Shown: in pieces, positions 5,723 to 12,725 of the stretch | Layout: each line of letters starts with the position of its first letter | Numbering within the stretch: position 1 is the stretch's first letter | Origin: CAYONP01 sp964405335 | Lineage (GTDB): Bacteria; Armatimonadota; UBA10988 | Length of the DNA stretch: 13,786 nt | NCBI GenBank assembly: GCA_964405335.1 | Contig: CAYONP010000127.1 | Location: 1-13,786, forward strand | Direction: 5' to 3' | Translations under genes and position numbers: made by a program | Notes under the pieces: model-generated | Databases searched by the model: none | The model's input: only the letters and a program-made list of their open reading frames with translations | What the model was told of the DNA's origin: nothing

Positions 5723-6883
5723 CTACCGCTGCTCGATCGGCACGTAGGGCCGCGCCTCGTGACCGATCCACTCGGCCAGCGGGCGGATCAGTCGGTTGTC
5801 GCCAAGCTGCTCCATGACGTGGGCGAGCCACCCGGCGACTCGGCTGGCAGCGAAGATCGGCGTGTAGATGTCGTGCGGAATCGAGAGCGTGTGGTAGACC
5901 GAGGCGCTGTAGAAGTCGACGTTGCAGTGCAGCCCCTTCTCGCGCGTGACAATCTCCTCGATGCGCTTGGACATGCGGTACCAGGTGTCGTCGCCGGCGC
6001 GCTCACCCATGGTCCGCGAGTATTCGCGCAGGATATCGGCCCGCGGGTCGCCGTTGCGATAGACGCGGTGGCCGAAGCCCATGATCTTCTCGCCCCGGTC
6101 GAGCTTGCGCATGATGTAGGGCTCGCAGCGGTCGAGCAGGCCAATCTCGTGGAGCATCTTGATCACCTCCTGATTGGCCCCGCCGTGCAGCGGCCCCTTG
6201 AGCGTGCCAATCGCGGCGGTGATGGCCGAGTAGATGTCGCTCTCGGTGCTGACCACCACGCGCGCGGCGAAGGTCGAGGCGTTGAGCGAATGGTCGGCGT
6301 GGAGGACCAGCCCGACATCGAACACATGCTCGTCCATCTCGTCGGGCCGCTCGCCCTGGAGCTGGTAAAGGAAGTTGCCGGCCAGGCTCAGGCTCGAGTC
6401 GGGCGGCACCGGCTCGTGCCCGGTGCGCAGCCGGTTGTAGGTCGCCACAATCGCCGGCATCTTGGCCTGGATGCGGATCGCCCGCCGCCAGCGCGCCTCG
6501 TCGCTGCGGTCCTCGGGGTCGTCCGGGTCATACGTGCTGAGCAGCGAGACGCAACTGCGCAGGGCATCCATCGGCGGGGTGTTGTGCGGCAGCGTCCGCA
6601 TGGTGTAGACCAGGCCGACGGGCAGCTCGCGCTCGGCCGCGAGCAGGCGGTGAAACTGCGCCAACTGCTGCGCGTTCGGCAGCTCGCCGTGCCAGAGCAG
6701 GTAGATGGTCTCCTCAAAGGTGCTGTACTCGGCCAAATCACGGATGTCGTATCCGCAGTAGCTGAGCCGCCCGATGTCGCCCTCGACGCGGCTGAGGGCC
6801 GTTTCGGAGGCGTAGATCCCCTCCAGGCCCCGGGCCACCCGGCTCTCGCGCTTCGGCTCAGCCACGGCTTTCGACTTCGGCAT
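5723..6883 (-). CDS. gltA: Citrate synthase (2-methylcitrate synthase possible)
   Basis: Citrate synthase condenses oxaloacetate with acetyl-CoA to start the TCA cycle. The 386-residue length fits the short, dimeric Bacillus/archaeal type more than the enteric hexameric type (about 427). The start ARGLEGIYASETALSRVEG is typical of this type. The catalytic triad is complete: H233 in GPLHGGAN, H272 in MGFGHRVYRNGDPR and D323 in NVDFYSASVY. Also visible are LHADHSLNAST (about 195-204) and R348 in FAASRVAGW. AAAGGG and AAGG precede the ATG at 6883. The 149-residue hypothetical follows after 6 bases and the haloperoxidase-like gene after that. With no prpB or prpD beside it, methylcitrate synthase is less likely, but short-type enzymes can use propionyl-CoA and sequence alone does not settle it. 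Confidence 0.95.
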   Translation of the reverse strand: MPKSKAVAEPKRESRVARGLEGIYASETALSRVEGDIGRLSYCGYDIRDLAEYSTFEETIYLLWHGELPNAQQLAQFHRLLAAERELPVGLVYTMRTLPHNTPPMDALRSCVSLLSTYDPDDPEDRSDEARWRRAIRIQAKMPAIVATYNRLRTGHEPVPPDSSLSLAGNFLYQLQGERPDEMDEHVFDVGLVLHADHSLNASTFAARVVVSTESDIYSAITAAIGTLKGPLHGGANQEVIKMLHEIGLLDRCEPYIMRKLDRGEKIMGFGHRVYRNGDPRADILREYSRTMGERAGDDTWYRMSKRIEEIVTREKGLHCNVDFYSASVYHTLSIPHDIYTPIFAASRVAGWLAHVMEQLGDNRLIRPLAEWIGHEARPYVPIEQR

Positions 6884-6910
6884 CCTTACCCGCCCTTTCC
6901 GGCTTAGCTC

Positions 6911-6916
6911 ATTATG
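6911..6916 (-). promoter_or_regulatory. Candidate -10 hexamer for the citrate synthase operon
   Basis: In the 67-base gap between the transporter and citrate synthase the minus strand reads CATAAT (5 of 6 against TATAAT). This is an AT-rich spot in a GC-rich region, about 28 bases before the ATG. The hexamer 17 bases upstream (GCGACG) is a poor -35. It may allow citrate synthase to be expressed separately from the transporter. No convincing terminator was seen after the transporter gene. Confidence 0.28.
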
Positions 6917-6950
6917 ACGCGATAGGCCCGGAGCGTCGCCTTTCCTCCGC

Positions 6951-8921
6951 TCAGAACGGCAGTTCCTTCAGGCTCTGGAAGATCAGCGCCGCGGCAATCG
7001 AGACCATCGCGCTGAGGCCCATGCCGCAGGCGAAACCGGCGGCCACCACCGGCGTGTAGCGCCGCCACGTCTCGGCCCCGTAGCGCCGGGCAAACACGTA
7101 CCGGCCGATCAGCGCGCCGGCGAACTCGGGAATGAAGAAGTGCGGGATCTGCCCCAGCCCGCGGATGAACCCGTAGATCGACAGCACCGGCCAGCCGAGC
7201 AGGCTGAACAGCCCGTAGACGCCGAGCCCGGCGCCGAGCCCCGAGCCGATCACCGGCAGCTTGACGGCCTGCTTGAAGACCTCGTTGCCCTCGGTCGTGG
7301 CGCTGATCCAGAAGGCCTGTTGCATGGCCGTGAACTCCCAGTACTTCTGCGCGTACGGGTAGGTCACGTGCGGAATCGGGTTGAGCCGCCAGATGTACTG
7401 CCAGAACAGCAGGCTGCAGCCGAAAAGCAGGAAGAACATCAGCAGCTCGGCTTTGATCACGCTGCCGAACTTCGTCCCAGTGAGCTGCACCTCCCTGAAC
7501 TTCTGCGCATAGGCGCCGTAGTTGGCGAACGGTATCGGTGCGAACCAAATCGCCGCGCCGCGGTAGCCGGAGAGAATGAAGGTCGCCTCGAGCACGAATG
7601 GGAACGGCACGAACTGGCCGGTCAGACCAACCATCCGCGCGTTGATGTAGCTGTTCAACGGCGTCCAGATCAGCCCGAAGAAGACCAGGATGAGCAGCGG
7701 GAAGTCGGGCACCAGATACTTGCACAGCGCAATCGTGCCCAGGCTTGAGAGCAGGTAGAGCGTCAGCGCCACGCCGACACCGACGTCGCCGCGGCCGGCC
7801 GGCACCTCGGCTCGGGCGCGGCGGGCGGTCGCCGCACGCTGGGCAATCATCCGCCCGAGGCCGATCAGCGCCACGCTCAGGCCGGTGCCGATGCCGAAAC
7901 TGATGTAGAAGTCGAGCTGGTTGCTGAACGCCGTGTTGATGGTGTCCATCCCCGGCTCCCAGGTGGTCAGCAGCTCGAAGCGGTGGAGGAGCGGGTTGAT
8001 CACCGCCGAGCCGAGCGCGGCGGCGGTGGTGCCGACGACCACCCAGAACGGCAGCACCATGCCGACCACCACGCTCTGCAGGCTGGTGCCGATGCCGAGC
8101 GGCGTGGCTGGGAAGAGGCTCTCGGTGGCGGCGGTGAAGTCGAGCCAGGGGATGGGCAGCAGGTAGAGCGGCCGGACCAGGACCAGGCCGGTGACCGCCG
8201 GCACGGCGACATAGAGTACGCCGAAGAGCACGCCGAGCATGGTGGTGAAGCTGAACACCCGCCAGCGCCAGCTCTCCTCCTTGCCCGTCGTCTCGGCCAG
8301 CGCCATGGCGCCCTGGGCGGCCACCGGCGCCATCGGGAAGGGCAGCCGCTCGAGGTCGCAGGTGACCCGGAACAGGGCGTAACCGAGGCCGAACCAACTC
8401 GTCCGGCTCAGCACCTCGCGGGCGACCAGGACCAGGATGGCCGGCCACCAGTCGGGGTGGATGAAGGTCCGTTCGAGCAGCGCCGGCGAGCCGAGCGGCG
8501 GAGCGACCCAGCCGGGAATCTGCGCGGCGAAGCTCGACGCCGCCGGCGACTGGGCGAGGTACTGATTCCAGATCAGCAGCGCGAACGGCCCGCCCGAGAG
8601 GTGCGCCGCGCCGACCATGCTGACCAGCCCGCCGGCCAGGTAGTACAGCATGTAGACTTCTTGGCGGCGCAGCCGGACAAACGAGCGCTTGGCGATCTCG
8701 GTGAACAGGATGATGGTCACCCAGACCGCCGCCGGGCCCATCGTCTCGCCGGCCACCAGGCCGAGGTAGATGCTCGCCGGCATCATGATGAACCCAACGA
8801 ACACCGCGCCGACCAGGCCGACCCAGGTGAGCCCGTCCTCGTACGAGTCGGGCTCCTCCATGATGGCCGTGAACTCGGCCAGCTCGAGCTCTTCTTTGGA
8901 CCGGGTTTCGCGTTCGGCCAT
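6951..8921 (-). CDS. Multi-spanning membrane protein, OPT (oligopeptide transporter)-like
   Basis: The 656-residue product is an integral membrane protein with more than a dozen hydrophobic segments spread over its length. After a charged N-terminus (MAERETRSKEELELAEF) comes DGLTWVGLVGAVFVGFIMMP and IYLGLVAGETMG, which resemble the first helices of OPT-family transporters. A later RRQEVYMLYYLAGG stretch and long Gly/Phe-rich helices are typical of large OPT-like proteins of unknown substrate common in Planctomycetota and relatives. The start at 8921 is chosen because GGAGGT lies 10 bases upstream; an in-frame ATG at 9011 would add 30 basic residues with no SD. The C-terminus ends in AALIFQSLKELPF. 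It is the first gene of the minus-strand cluster, 67 bases before citrate synthase. Substrate (peptide, metal chelate or other) cannot be read from the sequence, and the OPT assignment is moderate. Confidence 0.78.
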   Translation of the reverse strand: MAERETRSKEELELAEFTAIMEEPDSYEDGLTWVGLVGAVFVGFIMMPASIYLGLVAGETMGPAAVWVTIILFTEIAKRSFVRLRRQEVYMLYYLAGGLVSMVGAAHLSGGPFALLIWNQYLAQSPAASSFAAQIPGWVAPPLGSPALLERTFIHPDWWPAILVLVAREVLSRTSWFGLGYALFRVTCDLERLPFPMAPVAAQGAMALAETTGKEESWRWRVFSFTTMLGVLFGVLYVAVPAVTGLVLVRPLYLLPIPWLDFTAATESLFPATPLGIGTSLQSVVVGMVLPFWVVVGTTAAALGSAVINPLLHRFELLTTWEPGMDTINTAFSNQLDFYISFGIGTGLSVALIGLGRMIAQRAATARRARAEVPAGRGDVGVGVALTLYLLSSLGTIALCKYLVPDFPLLILVFFGLIWTPLNSYINARMVGLTGQFVPFPFVLEATFILSGYRGAAIWFAPIPFANYGAYAQKFREVQLTGTKFGSVIKAELLMFFLLFGCSLLFWQYIWRLNPIPHVTYPYAQKYWEFTAMQQAFWISATTEGNEVFKQAVKLPVIGSGLGAGLGVYGLFSLLGWPVLSIYGFIRGLGQIPHFFIPEFAGALIGRYVFARRYGAETWRRYTPVVAAGFACGMGLSAMVSIAAALIFQSLKELPF

Positions 8922-9049
8922 GGGCCGGGCAACCTCCGCGCCGCGCATTCGGCGCCCGGGGCGCGGCTCCTGTCGGCCGATGCGCGGGGAACCGCCGCGC
9001 CCGTCGTGCACCTTTGTGCCAACCGCGCCACGACGCGGTGGAGATGACG

Positions 9050-9559
9050 ATGCGACCAGACCGGTGGCCCGCGGCCGCCTTGTTGTTGACCTTGACCGCC
9101 GTCTGGGCGGCGACCAGCGGGCCGACCGCCGGCGACCACGCGCCGATGCTCGAAGTCGACGCGGTCAACGACCGGCGCGGCGCCTTCTGCCTCACCTGCG
9201 AAGCCGGACAAGAGCCGAACGTGCTGATCTTCGCCACGCGCAATGACGACCAGACCAAGGCGCTGATTTCCGCCGTCCATCGGTCGGTCCGCGCCAACCA
9301 GGCGAAGAAGCTGCACGGGGCGGTGGTCTTCACCGGCGCGCAAGCGGCCTTCGACAACCTGGCCGGCTGGGCGCGGCAGCAGCAGATGACCCTGCCCCTG
9401 GCCCGCCTGGCGGCCGGCGCCGAACCGCTGCGGCCGTGGAAGCTGAACCGCGAGGTAAACAACACGACGGTGTTCATTCTCGAGCACGACGTGCATCACA
9501 GCGTGGCCGATCTGGCCGCCGATCGCGTTGGCCAGCAGGTCGGGACCATCCTCAACTGA
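9050..9559 (+). CDS. Secreted thioredoxin-like CxxC protein, paralogue 1 of 3
   Basis: The 169-residue product has a signal peptide: MRPDRWPAA, a hydrophobic core, then TAVWAA with cleavage likely near residue 20-21. The mature start SGPTAGDHAPMLEVDAVND is followed by the motif F-C47-L-T-C50, the region LPLARLAAGAEPLRPWKLN, and VNNTTVFILEHDV. The order signal, DAPM start, CxxC, central helices and TTVF-strand suggests a thioredoxin or peroxiredoxin-like fold, but the WCGPC motif is replaced by FCLTC and no obvious cis-Pro is present. The start at 9050 is preferred to in-frame ATGs at 9014 and 9044: GGTGGAG lies about 6 bases upstream and the n-region then fits a normal signal. It is divergent from the transporter gene. 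It is the most diverged of three tandem copies. A redox, sulfur-handling or metal-binding role in the envelope is inference only. Confidence 0.8.
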   Translation: MRPDRWPAAALLLTLTAVWAATSGPTAGDHAPMLEVDAVNDRRGAFCLTCEAGQEPNVLIFATRNDDQTKALISAVHRSVRANQAKKLHGAVVFTGAQAAFDNLAGWARQQQMTLPLARLAAGAEPLRPWKLNREVNNTTVFILEHDVHHSVADLAADRVGQQVGTILN

Positions 9560-9598
9560 GCCGCGGGCGACGACTGGATCTTGCGCCGGTGAGTCGAT

Positions 9599-9615
9599 CC
9601 GCCGGACACCGGCGG
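9599..9615 (+). terminator. GC hairpin after paralogue 1
   Basis: CCGCCGG-ACA-CCGGCGG is a perfect 7-bp stem with a 3-base loop, 40 bases after the stop of the first paralogue. No T-run follows, so intrinsic termination is uncertain; it may act as an mRNA 3' end stabiliser. Confidence 0.35.
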
Positions 9616-9688
9616 CCGGTCGGCATCAGAATGGGCAGGTAGGGTCCGGAGTCACGAGTTCGCGACGACACGATTGTGGAGGGTACTG

Positions 9689-10195
9689 ATGCGCAAGACG
9701 TGCTGGTTCGTTGCCCTGGCCATCGCGGCCGTGGCGGTGTTCGCCGCCGAGTCGGGTCCGACTGCCGGGAGCGACGCGCCGATGCTGCCATTCGACGCCG
9801 TCAACGATGATGGCGGTGGATACTGCGTGACCTGCAAGGCCGGCATGGCTCCGCTGGTGCTGAGCTTCATCGGCACCGACAACGAGGCCAGCCGCGAGCT
9901 GATCCTGGCCATCAACACTGCGGCCGAGACGCACAAGGAGCAGAACCTCAACGCCGGCATCGTGATCGTCGGCGGCCAGGATGCGGTCGCGCCGCTGGTC
10001 ACCTGGGCGCGCGAGCAGGAGGTCAAGGCACCGCTGGCGGTGATGGCCCCCGACTCGGGCGAGCTGGAGAAGTGGAAGGTCAACGCCGAGGTCGACTCGA
10101 CCACGATCTTCGTTCGCCAGCACAAGGTCCATGCCAGCGTCGCCGACCTCGAAGCCGAGGCCTTCGGCGAGAAGCTCGGCGAGATCGTCGACTGA
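9689..10195 (+). CDS. Secreted thioredoxin-like CxxC protein, paralogue 2 of 3
   Basis: The 168-residue product has a signal peptide (MRKTCWFVALAIAAVAVFA) with cleavage probably before AESGP. The mature start AESGPTAGSDAPMLPFDAVN is nearly the same as in paralogue 3. The motif is Y-C46-V-T-C49, followed by KAGMAPLVLSF, LNAGIVIVGG, EVKAPLAVMA and STTIFVRQHKV. The start at 9689 has GGAGGG 5 bases upstream; the in-frame ATG at 9674 has no SD. The gene lies 129 bases after paralogue 1 and 145 before paralogue 3, with a hairpin after each copy, so each may be its own transcription unit. Similar small secreted CxxC proteins occur in Planctomycetota (from memory), with no experimentally known function that I can name. 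Confidence 0.82.
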   Translation: MRKTCWFVALAIAAVAVFAAESGPTAGSDAPMLPFDAVNDDGGGYCVTCKAGMAPLVLSFIGTDNEASRELILAINTAAETHKEQNLNAGIVIVGGQDAVAPLVTWAREQEVKAPLAVMAPDSGELEKWKVNAEVDSTTIFVRQHKVHASVADLEAEAFGEKLGEIVD

Positions 10196-10213
10196 TTGCC
10201 CGATCCCCCGCGT

Positions 10214-10247
10214 CGACGGCCGCCCGTCCACTGGACGGCGGCCGTCG
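10214..10247 (+). terminator. Long stem-loop after paralogue 2, probable terminator
   Basis: CGACGGCCGCC then CGTCC pairs with GGACG then GCGGCCGTCG around the 3-base loop ACT, about 15 bp with one bulged C. A short T-containing tail (TCGTTT) follows. It starts 19 bases after the stop codon, the expected place for a terminator, although the T-run is short. Confidence 0.55.
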
Positions 10248-10340
10248 TCGTTTGGGGTGGCGGGAACTCCTCGCCGGCCGCCGTGGTTCGGAGCCCCTGT
10301 CGCCGGGATGGGGTCGGGCCGACACCACGGAGGTTTCCCG

Positions 10341-10853
10341 ATGCGATCGAAACTCTGGTTCGCGACGGCGCTCGGTCTGGCGGCGATGGTGGCGGTGTGG
10401 GCCGCCGAGTCGGGCCCGGCCGCCGGCAGCGATGCGCCGATGATCCACATCGACGCGGTCAACGACGACGACGGCTCGTTCTGCGTCACCTGCCGCGCCG
10501 GCCTCGCGCCGACGGTGGTCGCGTTCATTTCGGCCGACAGCGAAGAGAGCCGCAAGCTCGTCCTGGCGGTCAACGAATCGGCCAAGCAGTTCCGCGACCG
10601 GCGGCTCAACACCGCCCTGGTCTACGTCGGCGGCGACGCCGATTTCCGCTCGCTCGGCGAGTGGTGCCACCAGCAGGAGATCACCGCCCCGATGGCCCGC
10701 CTGGCCGCCAACGCCGAGGAGCTGAAGAACTGGAAGCTCAACGGCGAGGCGAAGACCACCACCGTGTTCATCAAGCAGCACAAGGTGGTCGACAGCGTCG
10801 GCGATATCGCCGTCGCGCAGTTCAAGCAGTGTCTGACCGGCCTGTTCGACTGA
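10341..10853 (+). CDS. Secreted thioredoxin-like CxxC protein, paralogue 3 of 3
   Basis: The 170-residue product has a signal peptide (MRSKLWFATALGLAAMVAVW, cleavage near AA-ES). The mature part begins AESGPAAGSDAPMIHIDAVN and carries F-C48-V-T-C51, RAGLAPTVVAF, LNTALVYVGG, EITAPMARLAANAEELKNWK and TTTVFIKQHKVV. It differs from the other two in having two extra cysteines, one in GEWCHQQ and one in QFKQCL near the C-terminus. These could form a second disulfide or a metal site; that is inference. GGAGG lies 7 bases before the ATG. It is followed by its own hairpin and then the heparinase-like gene. The TTTVF strand probably corresponds to the thioredoxin beta-strand that normally carries cis-Pro. 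Confidence 0.82.
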   Translation: MRSKLWFATALGLAAMVAVWAAESGPAAGSDAPMIHIDAVNDDDGSFCVTCRAGLAPTVVAFISADSEESRKLVLAVNESAKQFRDRRLNTALVYVGGDADFRSLGEWCHQQEITAPMARLAANAEELKNWKLNGEAKTTTVFIKQHKVVDSVGDIAVAQFKQCLTGLFD

Positions 10854-10872
10854 GCCCACCAACCACCACGCC

Positions 10873-10898
10873 ACCGCCGGCCGGCCACGGCCGGCGGT
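10873..10898 (+). terminator. Hairpin after paralogue 3, probable terminator
   Basis: ACCGCCGGCC pairs perfectly with GGCCGGCGGT (10 bp) around a 6-base loop. It starts about 20 bases after the stop codon and is followed by the T-containing tail TGTGCGTT. It separates the paralogue cluster from the heparinase-like gene. T-richness is modest, so efficiency is unknown. Confidence 0.5.
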
Positions 10899-10955
10899 TG
10901 TGCGTTGGGAGGGGCTGCCCGGCCGCGCGCGAAGCCCCCGCACGAGGGAGCAGCC

Positions 10956-12725
10956 ATGCTGCCGTCCGCGCGGCCGTACCGGCCAAACCTGCTCGACGCC
11001 GACGACGCCGGGCCCTGGATCGAGGACGTGACGACGCCCATCGTGTTCGGCGCCGAGCGGCTGCGCGTCATTCAGCGCCGACTCGAAACCCAGCCCTGGG
11101 CCGCCCGACTGCTCGAGACCATGCGCACCGAGGCCGACCGCCTGATCGACCGCGAAGCGCCGGCGCTGCCGGCCGGCCCGCTCGGCTCACCGGCCGACTT
11201 CCGCGCCGCCGACGGCACGCCGTTCGTCTGGCAGGCCGACTCGCCCGAGGCCTTCTGGAACCCGCTCACCGCCCGACACGAGCCCGGCGATGGACCGGCC
11301 CGCCGCGCCTGGTCGACCCTCTGTCGCCGGCGCACGCACCGGCTGCTGCGCAGTCTCGCCCTGCTCTTCCGCCTCACCGGCGACGACGCCTACGCCGCCT
11401 GGGTGGCCGACGGCCTGCGCCGCGCCGCCGAGCTGGACCAAGCCGACGGGCTGGCCGTCGCCCAGCTCGCCGTGGCCTATGACCTGGTGCGCCGCGGCAG
11501 CGACCTCTCCTCAGCCGATCACCGGCAGATTGCCGGCCTGTTCGAGCGTCTGGTGCCGAGCCTCGTCGACTCGCTCGGCGGCATCGACGACCCTTGGTCG
11601 GCCGCCGGCATCGGCCTGGCCGGCAACGTGCTGGCCCGCACCGACTGGATCGAGACCGGCCTCGACGGCGAGCACGGCCTGGCCGGACAGCTCCTCGGCG
11701 GCGTCGGCGAAGATGGGCTCTGGTTCCGCGGCGACCTGGCCGACCACTTCTCCGCCTTCTGCGCGCTGGTCAGCCTGTATGAGCTGGCCCGCGCCCTGGC
11801 CGACCCGGTGGCCGAGGATCCCGTCGTCGTCGAGCGGCTGACCGACCTGCTCATTGCCCCGGCTCGCCTGGTCGACTTCGCCGAGCGCCTGCCCGCCTTC
11901 GGCGAGACCGCGGCGCCCAGCCTGATCGCCTGGCGGCACTGCTACGAGTATGGCGCCGGCCGGCTGCGCCAGACCAAGCTCGGTCCGCTGGCGGCGCGGC
12001 TGGCCCAGGCCGCCGGCGGCCGCGACGGCTGGACCGCGCTCGCCTTTGCCCCGGCCACGCTGCCCGCGCCGGCCCGCCGGCGGCGCAAGCAGAGCCTGCT
12101 GCCGGGCGCCCGGCTGGGCATCTTCCGCGACCGCGAGACCAAGCTCTGGGTGGCCCTGCGGGCCGACCCGCTCGACCTGGCCATCCACGCCGCCGCGGGC
12201 GCCGTCGCGCCGGGCGGCAACCACCTGCTGATCGACGGCCGGCCGCCGGCGCCGCGCGAGGCCAAGCTGCACTGGCTGCCGCCCTATGCCGAGGCGGTGC
12301 TCCGCGGCGACGGCTGGGTGATCCGCCGCCGGGTCTGGTTCCAGCCGCCATTCATCATGCTCGACGACGCCTGCGAGAGCGAGGCCGAGCGCGACTACAC
12401 CTGGCAGTTCAGCGCCGCCGGGCCGCTGCGGCTCGACTCGGCCGACGACCTGGTCGACGCCCGCTGGCGGCCGGCCGAGCGGCTCGGCCTGCGTGCGGTC
12501 ATCGCCAGCGACGGGTCGTTCGAGCTGGACAGCGGCGCGATCGACCGGCGGCTGGCCGTCCGCCTCGGCGCGTCAGGCCGGTCGCGGCGGTTCCGCGCCG
12601 TGTTCGAGGTCTATCACGGCGCGCCGGTGATCGAGGAGGTCGATGCGAGCCTGCCCGACGGCCTGGCCTGGCGCGTCGGTGACGAGTGGTACCGCTTCGC
12701 TCTGCCGGCCGAGGTGCTGGTGTGA
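10956..12725 (+). CDS. Heparinase II/III-like (alginate lyase superfamily) protein
   Basis: The family contains lyases that cleave uronic-acid polysaccharides by beta-elimination, plus many uncharacterised members. The 589-residue protein has TPIVFGAERLRVIQRRLETQ (about 28-46), the counterpart of the HPRLLF-x-x-x-E-L-x-x-L start of this superfamily. Then come RLTGDDAYAAW (139-149), AVAYDLV (172-178), GLAGNVLARTDW (220-231) and DGLWFRGDLADHF (253-265), typical of the alpha/alpha barrel. The C-terminal third (from about 370) looks beta-rich, with KLWVALRADP, APGGNHLLIDG and WVIRRRVWF, as in the heparinase beta-sandwich. No signal peptide is visible, unusual for a polysaccharide lyase, so an intracellular oligosaccharide substrate is possible. 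The usual DGxWxEGSxxYH motif reads DGLWFRGDLADHF, so a catalytic Tyr may be missing. The start at 10956 has GAGGGAG 5 bases upstream. The next gene overlaps by 4 bases. Confidence 0.8.
   Translation: MLPSARPYRPNLLDADDAGPWIEDVTTPIVFGAERLRVIQRRLETQPWAARLLETMRTEADRLIDREAPALPAGPLGSPADFRAADGTPFVWQADSPEAFWNPLTARHEPGDGPARRAWSTLCRRRTHRLLRSLALLFRLTGDDAYAAWVADGLRRAAELDQADGLAVAQLAVAYDLVRRGSDLSSADHRQIAGLFERLVPSLVDSLGGIDDPWSAAGIGLAGNVLARTDWIETGLDGEHGLAGQLLGGVGEDGLWFRGDLADHFSAFCALVSLYELARALADPVAEDPVVVERLTDLLIAPARLVDFAERLPAFGETAAPSLIAWRHCYEYGAGRLRQTKLGPLAARLAQAAGGRDGWTALAFAPATLPAPARRRRKQSLLPGARLGIFRDRETKLWVALRADPLDLAIHAAAGAVAPGGNHLLIDGRPPAPREAKLHWLPPYAEAVLRGDGWVIRRRVWFQPPFIMLDDACESEAERDYTWQFSAAGPLRLDSADDLVDARWRPAERLGLRAVIASDGSFELDSGAIDRRLAVRLGASGRSRRFRAVFEVYHGAPVIEEVDASLPDGLAWRVGDEWYRFALPAEVLV

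Noticed and set aside
5096..6907. 603-residue open frame on the plus strand across citrate synthase
   Set aside because: It is antisense to citrate synthase, whose catalytic residues are intact. The predicted protein has no recognisable domain.
8922..9049. Divergent promoter with defined -10/-35 boxes between the transporter and the first CxxC gene
   Set aside because: A promoter region must exist here, but I could not find convincing hexamers at proper spacing on either strand, only GC-rich sequence and a short GCAC/GTGC inverted repeat.
6904..9477. 857-residue open frame on the minus strand over the transporter region
   Set aside because: It is a shifted frame of the OPT-like gene, with Arg/Pro/Ala-rich sequence and no hydrophobic pattern; the true frame shows regular membrane segments.
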